NCBI RefSeq assembly: GCF_030372765.1
Contig: NZ_JAUCMW010000026.1
Span: 1-64,000, forward strand
DNA from: Labilibaculum sp. K2S
GTDB taxonomy: Bacteria; Bacteroidota; Bacteroidia; Bacteroidales; Marinifilaceae
Direction of reading: 5' to 3'
DNA length: 64,000 nucleotides
This document shows positions 17,782 to 26,674 of this stretch, in pieces (position 1 is the first letter of the stretch; every line of letters begins with the position of its first letter). Under the pieces are notes generated by a model. The model did no database searches, was not told where the DNA came from, and worked only from the letters and a program-made list of their open reading frames with translations. Position numbers and translations under genes: made by a program.

Positions 17782-18669
17782 TTAGACCATTTTCAATTTG
17801 ATCATTTCATTTACTAATAAAATTCTATTTTCGTCCATCATTCTGCACATAGGAGATCTAAACTCTTCCCTTAACTTATTCATTATTGCCAAACCTGTTT
17901 TCACCGGTATTGGATTCGACTCTATAAAACACAATTGAATTAATCTCAGATATTTAAAATAAATTTCTTTTGATTTAGTCAGGTCACCTTTAGAGGCTAC
18001 CGTCATTAAATTATGAAATTCCTTAGGTATTAAATTTGCAACAACAGAAATAACACCATCTGCTCCCATACAAACAGCTTGAAAAGCCAAAGCATCATCG
18101 CCCGAAAAAACCATAAAATCAGATGGTTTATCTCTCAAAATACAAGCCATTTGTTCTAAATTCCCGGATGCTTCTTTGATGCCCACGACATTTTCAAATT
18201 CTGTCGCTAATTCCACAACCAAATCAGCAGGAATATTGCCGGCGGTTCTTCCAGGTACATTGTAAAGAATAATTGGAACAGTAACCGCTTTAGAAATTTG
18301 AGAGAAATAATCTTTCAAACCATTTCTTGTTGGTTTATTGTAATAAGGCGACACAACCAAAATTGCATCAACACCAAGAGATTCAGCCAAGCAAGAATTT
18401 TCAATTGCTTCTGATGTTGAATTTGTCCCGGAGCCGGCTATCACCGGAATTCGTTTATTCACCTTTTCAACTGTATGTTTAATTAGTTCCGCATACTCTT
18501 TTTTAGTAAGAGTGGCAGCTTCCCCAGTGGTTCCGCAAACTACAATTCCGTCAGTTTCATTTTTCAAATGAAAATCAATCAAATTATCAAACGCAGTATA
18601 ATCAATACTACCATCAATATTAAAGGGTGTTACAATAGCAACAATAGATCCTTGCCAAGCTTTTCTCAT
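17782..18669 (-). CDS. dapA: 4-hydroxy-tetrahydrodipicolinate synthase
   Basis: The 295-residue protein is a class I aldolase barrel of the DapA/NAL family. It condenses pyruvate with aspartate-semialdehyde in lysine and diaminopimelate synthesis. Visible signatures are VCGTTGEAATLTKKEY (substrate-binding TTGE), VSPYYNKPTR with the relay tyrosine pair, YNVPGRTAGN, and VGIKEASGNL with the Schiff-base lysine. Length is typical (about 290-300). It is monocistronic, with its own promoter and terminator, and faces the ACT-like gene at 18843. Confidence 0.95.
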   Translation of the reverse strand: MRKAWQGSIVAIVTPFNIDGSIDYTAFDNLIDFHLKNETDGIVVCGTTGEAATLTKKEYAELIKHTVEKVNKRIPVIAGSGTNSTSEAIENSCLAESLGVDAILVVSPYYNKPTRNGLKDYFSQISKAVTVPIILYNVPGRTAGNIPADLVVELATEFENVVGIKEASGNLEQMACILRDKPSDFMVFSGDDALAFQAVCMGADGVISVVANLIPKEFHNLMTVASKGDLTKSKEIYFKYLRLIQLCFIESNPIPVKTGLAIMNKLREEFRSPMCRMMDENRILLVNEMIKLKMV

Positions 18670-18727
18670 TTATATATACTCCTTGATTATTTACTTGCAG
18701 ACATCCGCAAGATTTTATTAACGGCTG

Positions 18728-18759
18728 CAAAGATAGATTCTACAATAAAATGAACGAAA
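18728..18759 (-). promoter_or_regulatory. dapA promoter
   Basis: Minus strand: -33 TTTC (18756-18759, one mismatch to TTTG), a 20-base spacer, then -7 TATCTTTG (18728-18735). Transcription should start about 50 bases before the dapA ATG. Confidence 0.6.
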
Positions 18760-18842
18760 TTTTTAGAAAATTTATTCATTAATTCTACATTCTGTTAATT
18801 TTTGAACATCTTTGTGTAGTTCTTCAACACAAACTTCAATTC

Positions 18843-19502
18843 ATGATAACAATTCCACAAGTTGTAGAAAAAATAGTTAGCTCACAACCCTTTTTGGCTG
18901 AGGCTTTGGTAGATGGTTTAATAAACATTTCGTCTTTGGCTCGTAAAATTCAGAATCAGGTTGAGCAGAGCGTAAAAAAGCCGGTTAAACTAGGTGCAAT
19001 CATCATGGCACTAAACAGGTTAGCTCCAAGTTTGGAAGTAAAAATAAATCCAGGTTTAAAGGAAGTTATTACTAATGTAGGTGATATTATTGTTCGCTCA
19101 CAATTGGTCGATTTTACCTATAAAAACTCAAATACCCTGATTGAAAAACACACAGAATTGTTAAAATCTATTGGTCCGAATCAGGAATTTTTCTACACCA
19201 TGGTTCAGGGTGTTTTCGAATCCAATTTAGTTGTAAGCAATACGTTAAGAGAAAAAGTGGAACAAGTATTTAGTAATGAAATGCTTGTAAGTAAAAGCGA
19301 AGATTTATCATCCGTCACATTAAAACTACCTTCAACCAATAGTCAACAACTTGGCTTTTACTATTTTATCCTTAAAAACATCGCTTGGGCCGGCATCAAT
19401 ATTCGTGAGGTAATCTCAACCACAAATGAATTTACTCTTGTTGTAAATGATACTGATATAGATAAAACTTTTTCTGTTCTAAAGAATATGGGAAAGAATT
19501 AG
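18843..19502 (+). CDS. ACT-like domain protein, function unknown
   Basis: The 219-residue cytoplasmic protein has a helical N-terminal half with a winged-helix feel (VSSQPFLAEALVDGLINISSLARKI). Its C-terminal half (residues about 150-219) reads as an ACT-type ferredoxin fold: SSVTLKLPSTNSQQLGFYYF, then NIAWAGINIREVISTTNEFTLVV and DTDIDKTFSVLKNM. ACT domains in aspartate kinase and related enzymes bind amino acids. Its divergent position beside dapA hints at a link to aspartate-family synthesis, but this is inference. It is a single gene with a strong terminator behind it. Confidence 0.7.
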   Translation: MITIPQVVEKIVSSQPFLAEALVDGLINISSLARKIQNQVEQSVKKPVKLGAIIMALNRLAPSLEVKINPGLKEVITNVGDIIVRSQLVDFTYKNSNTLIEKHTELLKSIGPNQEFFYTMVQGVFESNLVVSNTLREKVEQVFSNEMLVSKSEDLSSVTLKLPSTNSQQLGFYYFILKNIAWAGINIREVISTTNEFTLVVNDTDIDKTFSVLKNMGKN

Positions 19503-19580
19503 AAATATATTTAAATAAAAATGAGGATGTCTCAAATGAGATTCTAATATTTGAAAATATTCTCGAATAGGGACATATAA

Positions 19581-19618
19581 AAAGAGGCTGTTTCGTAGTT
19601 ATTGAGACAGCCTCTTTT
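19581..19618. terminator. Strong terminator between convergent genes
   Basis: AAAGAGGCTGT (19581-19591) pairs with ACAGCCTCTTT (19607-19617), extended by a further G-U containing stretch. T-runs lie on both sides, so it serves both the ACT-like gene and the YchJ operon. Confidence 0.85.
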
Positions 19619-19630
19619 ATTATTTCATTG

Positions 19631-20119
19631 TTATTTTAAACAACACTTTTTAAACTTTTTGCCACTTCCACAGGCACACAGATCATTTCTATTTGGCAAA
19701 TTCTCTTTTTCCTCCTTATTAAGCTTTGGATATTCCCCGGAAACATAACCCCAAACTCCACTTTCCTTATTAAAAAAGGATTTTTCGTGCATAACTTGCT
19801 TCTGTCCGTTTTCTATAAAACCGGCCTGAAATTCTACCCATCCAACAGAATCAAATGCTTTTCCTTTCTCGGTGTGAATCACTTTCAATCCAAGCCATTC
19901 AACGGACTGAGCCCATTCTAAAATCTCCTCTTTCTGATCGGAAGGGCGTGTTTCAGATGAATAAGTAGCTAAAATGTAATCAACATCGGCAAGAACAAAA
20001 GCAGAATACCTGCTGCGCATTAACTCTTCTGCCGTAATCGCTTTTCGTTTGCCTGAATGAATTGCACCACAACACTCTTTGTATGCTATATTATTGCCGC
20101 AAAAACAATTATTCTCCAT
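19631..20119 (-). CDS. YchJ-family protein with two SEC-C zinc motifs
   Basis: The 162-residue protein has the YchJ layout: an N-terminal SEC-C (CFCGNNIAYKECCG), a central NTF2-like domain starting AEELMRSRYSAFVLADVDYI, and a C-terminal SEC-C (RNDLCACGSGKKFKKCC). The family is widespread and uncharacterised; the zinc motifs suggest protein or nucleic-acid contacts. It is the last gene of a three-gene operon, 6 bases after the preceding unknown gene. Confidence 0.9.
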   Translation of the reverse strand: MENNCFCGNNIAYKECCGAIHSGKRKAITAEELMRSRYSAFVLADVDYILATYSSETRPSDQKEEILEWAQSVEWLGLKVIHTEKGKAFDSVGWVEFQAGFIENGQKQVMHEKSFFNKESGVWGYVSGEYPKLNKEEKENLPNRNDLCACGSGKKFKKCCLK

Positions 20120-20125
20120 CGGTAA

Positions 20126-20977
20126 CTAACTATAAGATTCCTGAAAAAACAGATCCAATTTATCCAAATCCTGTTCCCCGATTAAAGCTAAAAACTTAGC
20201 AAAATGAGGAGTCGTACTTTCTAAAACATCCTTAATTTTAAACATCGCATTAAACTCTGTAATAAACTCAGCCCGCATATCGAAGGCACTTACCAGCGTC
20301 TCGTAGAAAATCCGGAACAAACTCCCGTCAGATTGTAAGGTTTGATCATCGATGGAGATCACCTTCATCAGATTCATTAATAAATCATAGTTTTTCAACT
20401 CAATAGCAACAGCAATCCCCTTTGTGAAATGAGCAAAAAGAACCTGTAAAGATTCCTTATCATTGTATTCAGGAATAGGAACCGGTATAAATTTACAATC
20501 GGTATAAACTCCTAGTCCTTCTTCTCTTCTATCAGAATTTAAAAGCATAAATGCTTTCACATTTGAAAGACACAAATAATAAAAGTCGCGGTATTTATCG
20601 AACGGCAAATCAATTAACGCCTGATCCAGAACTTTAATTCCATTGTTCATTGATTCGTGAATTTTCTCCTTACCGCGCTTAAACGAAAATTCTGCCATAA
20701 ACTGCAAAGCCCAATTCAGACCATAAACCCACTTCCCACTTGTAGAACAAGATGAATATCCCTTACGATACTCTTCGCCTGCTTCATTCAACTCTCCAAA
20801 CAGAGAAAATGAAGCAGCACGTAATTGAAGAATTTCCAAATAAAACCGAGCTTCTTCTTTTAGAAGATCAACGGAATTGTCATTTAAGAATTCACGAATT
20901 TTTTTTGGGTCTTTCGATTGAATCCCATTATTGTACATCTCAATCAGAGAGTGATATATTTTTTCTTTTTCCTTCAT
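20126..20977 (-). CDS. Hypothetical TPR-like protein
   Basis: I cannot name this 283-residue protein. It has no signal peptide or membrane spans and looks like consecutive helix pairs, as in TPR-type solenoids (EARFYLEILQLRAASFSLFGELNEAGE early on and FYYLCLSNVKAFML mid-way are typical amphipathic helices). It is tightly packed between the MFS gene (2-base gap) and the YchJ gene (6-base gap), so all three are one transcript. A scaffold or adaptor role is a guess from the fold. Confidence 0.7.
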   Translation of the reverse strand: MKEKEKIYHSLIEMYNNGIQSKDPKKIREFLNDNSVDLLKEEARFYLEILQLRAASFSLFGELNEAGEEYRKGYSSCSTSGKWVYGLNWALQFMAEFSFKRGKEKIHESMNNGIKVLDQALIDLPFDKYRDFYYLCLSNVKAFMLLNSDRREEGLGVYTDCKFIPVPIPEYNDKESLQVLFAHFTKGIAVAIELKNYDLLMNLMKVISIDDQTLQSDGSLFRIFYETLVSAFDMRAEFITEFNAMFKIKDVLESTTPHFAKFLALIGEQDLDKLDLFFQESYS

Positions 20978-20979
20978 AA

Positions 20980-22122
20980 TTAAATTTTAGTATTTGTTCT
21001 TATTTTTTGAACAAAGCCAAGTGATATCAAACATAGAACGGCACCAAATACAAATGGAATTCTCCAGTTTACCATCCACAACAAACCTCCAACAACTGGT
21101 ATAACAACAGCAGATATGTGATTAATAGTGAAACCAACCGCCATTGATGGCGCAATATCTTTTGCATCGCCTGTTTTATGAAAATACGTATTGATTCCCA
21201 TCGAAAAACCAAAAAAGATATGATCCAAAATATATAATCCGGCTACAATAAGAGCATTTTCGATATAAGCATATCCTAAAAAGACGAAAACCAAGCCAAT
21301 ATATTCCAGTGACAACATTTTTCGTTCTCCGTATCGATTGATTCCTTTTGCAATCATGGGTGAAACAAAATAGGCTATAACGTTATTTATTACAAATAGA
21401 ATTGCTACATCCTGAACTGTATAATGATATTTTTGCACCAACATAAAAACAGCAAATACAACAAAAATCTGACGACGGGCGCCACTCAAAAAATTCAAAA
21501 CATAAAAAAGCCAGTATTTTTTTCTTACAACCATCCCCTTATTTTGAAGAGGAATATTTTTATCTGCCGGATCCCAAAAAAATGCCCAAATGCCAAGACA
21601 AAAAACAACTGCACCAATTAAAATAAAGCTTGCCTGCAGCGAAATAAAATGTGCAATTCCATAAACAAAAGCACCCATACTAATATTTGCTATGGCCGAC
21701 CAACTTCTTTGCTTAGCAAATACAACAGGTGCCTGCTCAATCGTAAAATACTGAAGTGTTAAAGATTTGTTTGTTGTCTCGAAATAATGAAATCCAACAG
21801 ACATGATAACTGTTGTAATTATTAAACCTAAAAACGAAGGAAAAAAACCAGTTAAAGCAACTCCCAAACCAACAATTAAAACTGATAATGCCGACAGGCG
21901 ATGTTCTTTAATCACCAACAATAAATACACAACCAAAAGAGCCAAAAAACCAGGGATTTCCCGTACAGATTGAATGACACCAACCTGAAATCCATTAATG
22001 CCAACTTCCTCTACCGCAAAATTATTAAATAAGGTTCTCCAACCCTGATGTCCCGCTGTGGCTGCTATTACCAATAACATCAGATATTGGAACATGATAT
22101 TTTTCTTAAGCTCTTGAGTCAT
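20980..22122 (-). CDS. Major facilitator superfamily transporter
   Basis: The 380-residue protein has about 11-12 predicted membrane spans in two halves, with MFS features such as FQVGVIQSVREIPGFLALLV in spans 1-2 and a second half starting at YWLFYVLNFLSGARRQIFVV. It has no signal peptide and belongs in the inner membrane. The substrate cannot be told from sequence. It opens an operon with a TPR-like protein and YchJ. A promoter with TACCTTTG lies just upstream. Confidence 0.88.
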   Translation of the reverse strand: MTQELKKNIMFQYLMLLVIAATAGHQGWRTLFNNFAVEEVGINGFQVGVIQSVREIPGFLALLVVYLLLVIKEHRLSALSVLIVGLGVALTGFFPSFLGLIITTVIMSVGFHYFETTNKSLTLQYFTIEQAPVVFAKQRSWSAIANISMGAFVYGIAHFISLQASFILIGAVVFCLGIWAFFWDPADKNIPLQNKGMVVRKKYWLFYVLNFLSGARRQIFVVFAVFMLVQKYHYTVQDVAILFVINNVIAYFVSPMIAKGINRYGERKMLSLEYIGLVFVFLGYAYIENALIVAGLYILDHIFFGFSMGINTYFHKTGDAKDIAPSMAVGFTINHISAVVIPVVGGLLWMVNWRIPFVFGAVLCLISLGFVQKIRTNTKI

Positions 22123-22149
22123 CTTTATTCTCTTCTAAAAATTGATTGC

Positions 22150-22179
22150 CAAAGGTACTAAATTGTTATGAATGGCACA
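22150..22179 (-). promoter_or_regulatory. Promoter of the MFS operon
   Basis: Minus strand: TGTG at 22176-22179 (one mismatch to TTTG), an 18-base spacer, and TACCTTTG at 22150-22157, an exact TAnnTTTG. The predicted start is about 20 bases before the ATG at 22122. Confidence 0.5.
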
Positions 22180-22275
22180 GAACAAAACCAACATGCTAAA
22201 CAAAATGAAAATTCATTAGTTGGATGTATCATTTATTTTACAATTTTGTACCAAATATCATTAAATCAAAAGAAA

Positions 22276-22791
22276 ATGAATTTTAAGGAACTTAGCCGGA
22301 AAAGATATTCAGTTCGCTCCTATCAATCGAAAGAGATAGAGCAAGAAAAATTGATTAAAATATTGGAAGCAGGACAAACTGCACCTTCAGCAGTGAACAA
22401 TCAGCCTTGGCATCTTATTGTAGTTCGTGAGCCTGAGAATCACAATAAATTCTCTGAAATTTATCATCGTAATTGGTTTAATGAAGCTCCTGTTTACATC
22501 GTAATTTGTGGTGATCACACCCAATCGTGGAAAAGAACTGAAGATGGTAAAGATCATTGTGATATTGATGCCGCGATTGTCATCGATCACATGACTCTTC
22601 AAGCAACTGAACTTGGCTTGGGGACTTGTTGGGTCTGTAATTTTCACATTCAAAAATGCATTGATTTTTTCAATTTGCCTGATTATATTGAACCTGTTGC
22701 AATTCTATCTTTAGGATATCCAGCGGACAAGATACCTCCTCAAAAGAAAAGAAAATCATTAGATGAAATTGTACATTGGGAAAAGTTTTAA
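22276..22791 (+). CDS. Nitroreductase-family FMN oxidoreductase
   Basis: The 171-residue protein opens with RKRYSVRSYQSKEIEQEKL, the nitroreductase N-terminus that binds FMN phosphate through arginines. APSAVNNQPWHLIVV and the C-terminal LGTCWVCNF and LSLGYPADK segments follow. It would use NAD(P)H to reduce nitro compounds or quinones in the cytoplasm; the real substrate is unknown. I chose the ATG at 22276 because 36 extra residues from 22168 have no family counterpart. Its stop abuts the start of the CobW-type gene, so the two are translationally linked. Confidence 0.88.
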   Translation: MNFKELSRKRYSVRSYQSKEIEQEKLIKILEAGQTAPSAVNNQPWHLIVVREPENHNKFSEIYHRNWFNEAPVYIVICGDHTQSWKRTEDGKDHCDIDAAIVIDHMTLQATELGLGTCWVCNFHIQKCIDFFNLPDYIEPVAILSLGYPADKIPPQKKRKSLDEIVHWEKF

Positions 22792-23772
22792 ATGAATATG
22801 AGTATGTCAAAAATTCCAGTTACTGTAATTACCGGTTTCTTAGGTGCAGGAAAAACCAGTCTGCTTAATCACTTAATATCAAGCTATCCGAATAAAAAAT
22901 TTGCCGTTATCGAAAATGAATTTGGCGAAGTAAATATTGATGCTGAATTAGTTGCCAACGTTAAAAATGAAGATATTTTTGAATTAAGTAATGGTTGTAT
23001 TTGTTGTAGTTTGAATGATGAATTGTATGTTGTTTTGAAGAATCTGATTCAATCAAATCATCAATTCAATCACCTGCTTATTGAGACCACCGGAATTGCA
23101 GATCCGGGTAGTATTTTAGCTTCATTTATTACTGATCCGTTCATAAAAAAGGAATTTGAATTGGACGCAGTAATTTGTTTGGTTGATGCTGAAAATGCAT
23201 CAAATATATTAGAGAAGGAAGCTGTTCTAACTAAACAAATTGCAATATCAGATCAAATATTAATAAATAAAACAGATGTAGCTGGTCGTGAAAAGACAAA
23301 TGCTGTTAAAACAGAAGTTGAAAAAATTAACAAATTTGCCAGAATTGAAGAGTGTGTATTTGCAAAACCGGGAAACGAAAATTTGCTTGATTCTTTCTCT
23401 TATGATCCTGCTAAGGTTTACCGATTTGTATTAGGCCTTGAAATAAACTCAAGTGCCCCGACCAAAATAACGCATGGAATTGAAAACATGTGCTACACCT
23501 CTGCCACTCCTATGGATCAAATAAAACTGGGTATGTGGCTGGATCCATTTCTTAAATTTAATCAGGAAAGTATTTATCGAATTAAAGGAATTCTATTTTT
23601 AGAAGGAATTGACAAACGAATTATACTACAATCTGTACATACTCAAATACAAGCAACCGTTGGAAGAACTTGGGAAGAAGGTGAAATAAAGGAAAGTAAG
23701 ATTGTAATCATTGGGAAAAATCTGAATCAAAAAGTAATCGAAAGAAATCTTGATGAACTTCTTGTAAAATAA
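22792..23772 (+). CDS. COG0523/CobW-family G3E GTPase (metallochaperone)
   Basis: The 326-residue protein has a Walker A (GFLGAGKTS), the family metal-binding motif GCICC (residues near 64-67), a Walker B-like ETTGIADPG and the guanine motif NKTD. A short CobW C-terminal domain follows from about residue 245. Family members deliver zinc, cobalt or other metals to client proteins using GTP. The start codon directly follows the nitroreductase stop. A link to B12-dependent IcmF elsewhere in the window is possible but unproven. There is no His-rich linker. Confidence 0.9.
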   Translation: MNMSMSKIPVTVITGFLGAGKTSLLNHLISSYPNKKFAVIENEFGEVNIDAELVANVKNEDIFELSNGCICCSLNDELYVVLKNLIQSNHQFNHLLIETTGIADPGSILASFITDPFIKKEFELDAVICLVDAENASNILEKEAVLTKQIAISDQILINKTDVAGREKTNAVKTEVEKINKFARIEECVFAKPGNENLLDSFSYDPAKVYRFVLGLEINSSAPTKITHGIENMCYTSATPMDQIKLGMWLDPFLKFNQESIYRIKGILFLEGIDKRIILQSVHTQIQATVGRTWEEGEIKESKIVIIGKNLNQKVIERNLDELLVK

Positions 23773-23799
23773 AAACGAGAGGAAATATCCTCTCGTTTT
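23772..23799. terminator. Bidirectional terminator
   Basis: AAAACGAGAGGA pairs with TCCTCTCGTTTT across a four-base loop. It sits between the convergent CobW-type and FNR-like genes. Confidence 0.88.
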
Positions 23800-23808
23800 C
23801 TTATATTT

Positions 23809-24513
23809 TCAACCAGTTTCGCTAATTCGTTCCAGTTGTGCGTAATTTAATATTTTTAGTTTCCTTCCATCCAGTTCAATAATGCCTTCATTATGAAATT
23901 CTTTTAGAATTCTAATGGCACTATCCTTCGACATGCCAGTCAGATCTGCAACATCTTGTCTTGAAAGATGTAAATCAAAATTTAAAGCTTCATACACTTT
24001 GCCCGAAAGATAAATAAGTCCGTCAGCTATGCGTCCGTGCATTTGCTTTTGTGATAAACTGACCATTTTTTCAAAGGAAAAGATTCCTTTTTGTGTGCAA
24101 TTCTTAATGAATTCCTCGGCAAAGAGTGTATTTGCTTGTATGGCTTTTTTAAAAGCGTTTATTTCTATAAAACAAGCTGTGGTATTATTAAGTGCTGCAA
24201 TTGAATAATGGTGTCTGTTATCGAAATACAAAGATGCCTGCCCAACAATTTCCCAAGGCTTTATTATCCTAATTATCAACTGCTTATCCTGAACACCTTC
24301 CACATATAACTTTGCCAATCCAGTTGTCAAAATTAAGAGATGAGTTGCAGAAGTTCCTTGTTTAAAGATTGTTTCTCCAGCCTTAAACTTTACTTCAAAT
24401 CTATTTTCATTCAATTCAATTAGTTCCGGGCGGGAAAGAGTACTTAACATTGGGATCCGCATATTGCAATCGAGGCAATTTTTGCAATTATCGGATTTTG
24501 AAAATTTAGCCAT
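23809..24513 (-). CDS. Crp/Fnr-family transcription regulator with FNR-like cysteine set
   Basis: The 234-residue protein has an N-terminal cyclic-nucleotide-type beta roll (FKAGETIFKQGTSATHLLIL), a long dimer helix and a C-terminal winged helix (LHLSRQDVADLTGMSKDSAIRIL). Cysteines 10, 13 and 16 lie in the first 20 residues and a further Cys114 stands in TTACFIEINAF, the position equivalent to E. coli FNR Cys122. Together they could hold an oxygen-labile [4Fe-4S] cluster, which is inference. The recognition helix (SKDSAIRIL) resembles CRP more than FNR. It is transcribed away from the cytochrome cluster starting at 24850. Confidence 0.9.
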   Translation of the reverse strand: MAKFSKSDNCKNCLDCNMRIPMLSTLSRPELIELNENRFEVKFKAGETIFKQGTSATHLLILTTGLAKLYVEGVQDKQLIIRIIKPWEIVGQASLYFDNRHHYSIAALNNTTACFIEINAFKKAIQANTLFAEEFIKNCTQKGIFSFEKMVSLSQKQMHGRIADGLIYLSGKVYEALNFDLHLSRQDVADLTGMSKDSAIRILKEFHNEGIIELDGRKLKILNYAQLERISETG

Positions 24514-24554
24514 AGTAGTTTAGAGATATAGAGTACAAATTAGTAGTTAGTTCT

Positions 24555-24585
24555 CAAATCTATCAGAAAATTACCCAAAAACAAA
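24555..24585 (-). promoter_or_regulatory. Promoter of the FNR-like regulator gene
   Basis: Minus strand: TTTG (24582-24585), exactly 19 bases, then TAGATTTG (24555-24562). Both elements match the Bacteroidota consensus perfectly. The leader would be about 35 bases. Confidence 0.7.
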
Positions 24586-24705
24586 TAGTGAATTTCAAAT
24601 AAAAATTGCTTGTCAACTGCCACTGAAAATTTGTTTTTTTTTCTAACAACTATTAAATATAAAAAAAAGACTGAGATAAGCCTAGTAAAAGACTGATAAA
24701 TATCG

Positions 24706-24722
24706 ATTTGTATTAGACAAAT
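24706..24722. promoter_or_regulatory. Perfect palindrome, candidate Crp/Fnr-type operator
   Basis: ATTTGT-ATTAG-ACAAAT is a perfect 6+5+6 inverted repeat. Its centre lies about 80 bases upstream of the predicted start of the cytochrome transcript, within the range used by Crp/Fnr activators. Binding by the adjacent regulator is inference. Confidence 0.45.
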
Positions 24723-24761
24723 TCCTTTTTTTCATAAAATAAATCTCGGTGTACCAAACCC

Positions 24762-24790
24762 ATTGCGACAAAGCCAAATATTTATCTTTA
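24762..24790 (+). promoter_or_regulatory. Promoter of the cytochrome cluster
   Basis: -33-like ATTG (24762-24765), a 17-base spacer, and TATCTTTA (24783-24790), one mismatch to TAnnTTTG. The leader would be about 50 bases. The imperfect elements fit an activator-dependent promoter. Confidence 0.45.
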
Positions 24791-24849
24791 GTCTAGATGA
24801 ATTAATCACGATCATCAATAATTAGAACTTAAATTTAAATCTCAATACT

Positions 24850-25221
24850 ATGCAAAAGAACAACTTAGTAAGTCTTTTACTGGTTTTCCTGACAAGTCTG
24901 TGTTTTGTTTCGTGCGAATACGACACCATTGAAGTAGATCAAATCGTGATCCCGCCAGATCAGGAAATATCCTTCAGTACAGATATCGTACCCATATTCA
25001 CTTCCAATTGCATCAACTGTCATGATGGTGGAATTAATCCAGATTTAAGAGCATCAAATGCATTCAATGCATTAACAAACGGAGGTTATATAAATGTTGA
25101 TCTTCCAAGCTCCAGCAAATTGTATACACAATTACAATCAGGATCTCACAGTACCCGAGCTTCATTAACTGAAAAACAATTAATTCTTGAGTGGATAACC
25201 CGAGGTGCCAACGACAACTAA
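24850..25221 (+). CDS. Monoheme c-type cytochrome lipoprotein
   Basis: The 123-residue protein has a lipoprotein signal (LTSLCFVSCEYD, lipid Cys at about residue 22) and one heme site, CINCH. The surrounding string (FSTDIVPIFTSNCINCHDGG) and the tail LTEKQLILEWITRGA are those of the small cytochrome domain often fused to outer-membrane proteins in Bacteroidota and Planctomycetes. It is probably tethered to the outer membrane. It is the first gene of the cytochrome cluster, 11 bases before the beta-barrel gene, and presumably passes electrons together with it. Confidence 0.88.
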   Translation: MQKNNLVSLLLVFLTSLCFVSCEYDTIEVDQIVIPPDQEISFSTDIVPIFTSNCINCHDGGINPDLRASNAFNALTNGGYINVDLPSSSKLYTQLQSGSHSTRASLTEKQLILEWITRGANDN

Positions 25222-25232
25222 AACTATACACT

Positions 25233-26147
<915 letters not shown>

Positions 26148-26177
26148 TTCATTCTCCTTAATTAAAAGAAATTACTT

Positions 26178-26582
26178 ATGAAAAAGATGAAATTTTTTAT
26201 CCTTATCGCAATTGCGGTTGTTGGATTTGCATTTACCGCACAACAGAAAAAAGCTGAAGCCTGGAAAATACCTGCAGAATATAAAAGCATGGAAAACCCA
26301 TTGGCTAATGATAAAGCTAGTGTGAACACAGGAAAAATGGTTTACATGAAACATTGTCGTTCATGTCATGGTAATGCAGGATTAGGAGACGGGCCTAAAG
26401 CTGCTCGTCTAAAAACATTCCCTGGTGATTTTTCAGGTGCTGATTTCCAAGGTCTACCTGATGGTGAGATCATGTACAAAACTATCACCGGAAGAGATGA
26501 AATGCCTGGCTATGAGACTAAAATTCCTAGTAAAAAAGAAAGATGGGCTGTTGTAAACTACATGCGTACATTTAAAAAGTAA
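26178..26582 (+). CDS. Periplasmic monoheme cytochrome c
   Basis: The 134-residue protein has a signal peptide (FFILIAIAVVGFAFTA) and one heme site, CRSCH, with a typical class I fold: KMVYMKHCRSCHGNAGLGDG, and a distal DEMPGYE supplying the axial methionine. It would shuttle electrons in the periplasm. It lies 30 bases after the beta-barrel gene. A hairpin terminator follows at 26601, so expression of the next genes may be lower. Confidence 0.93.
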   Translation: MKKMKFFILIAIAVVGFAFTAQQKKAEAWKIPAEYKSMENPLANDKASVNTGKMVYMKHCRSCHGNAGLGDGPKAARLKTFPGDFSGADFQGLPDGEIMYKTITGRDEMPGYETKIPSKKERWAVVNYMRTFKK

Positions 26583-26600
26583 TCGAAAATCGTTCAATTA

Positions 26601-26629
26601 AAAGGGTATAATAATTATACCCTTTTTTT
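26601..26629 (+). terminator. Internal terminator in the cytochrome cluster
   Basis: AAAGGGTATAAT pairs with ATTATACCCTTT and is followed by seven T residues. It lies 19 bases after the cytochrome c stop and before the seven-heme gene, so some transcripts should end here. Confidence 0.75.
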
Positions 26630-26674
26630 CTGAAATTTTAATAAAGCCAAATTGCAACACTTAATAACTTAAGC

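Larger units (their letters stand above)
24514..24849. other. Divergent regulatory region, 336 bases
   Basis: It carries a minus-strand promoter for the FNR-like gene, a perfect palindrome at 24706-24722, and a plus-strand promoter for the cytochrome cluster. No ORF is seen. Confidence 0.6.
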
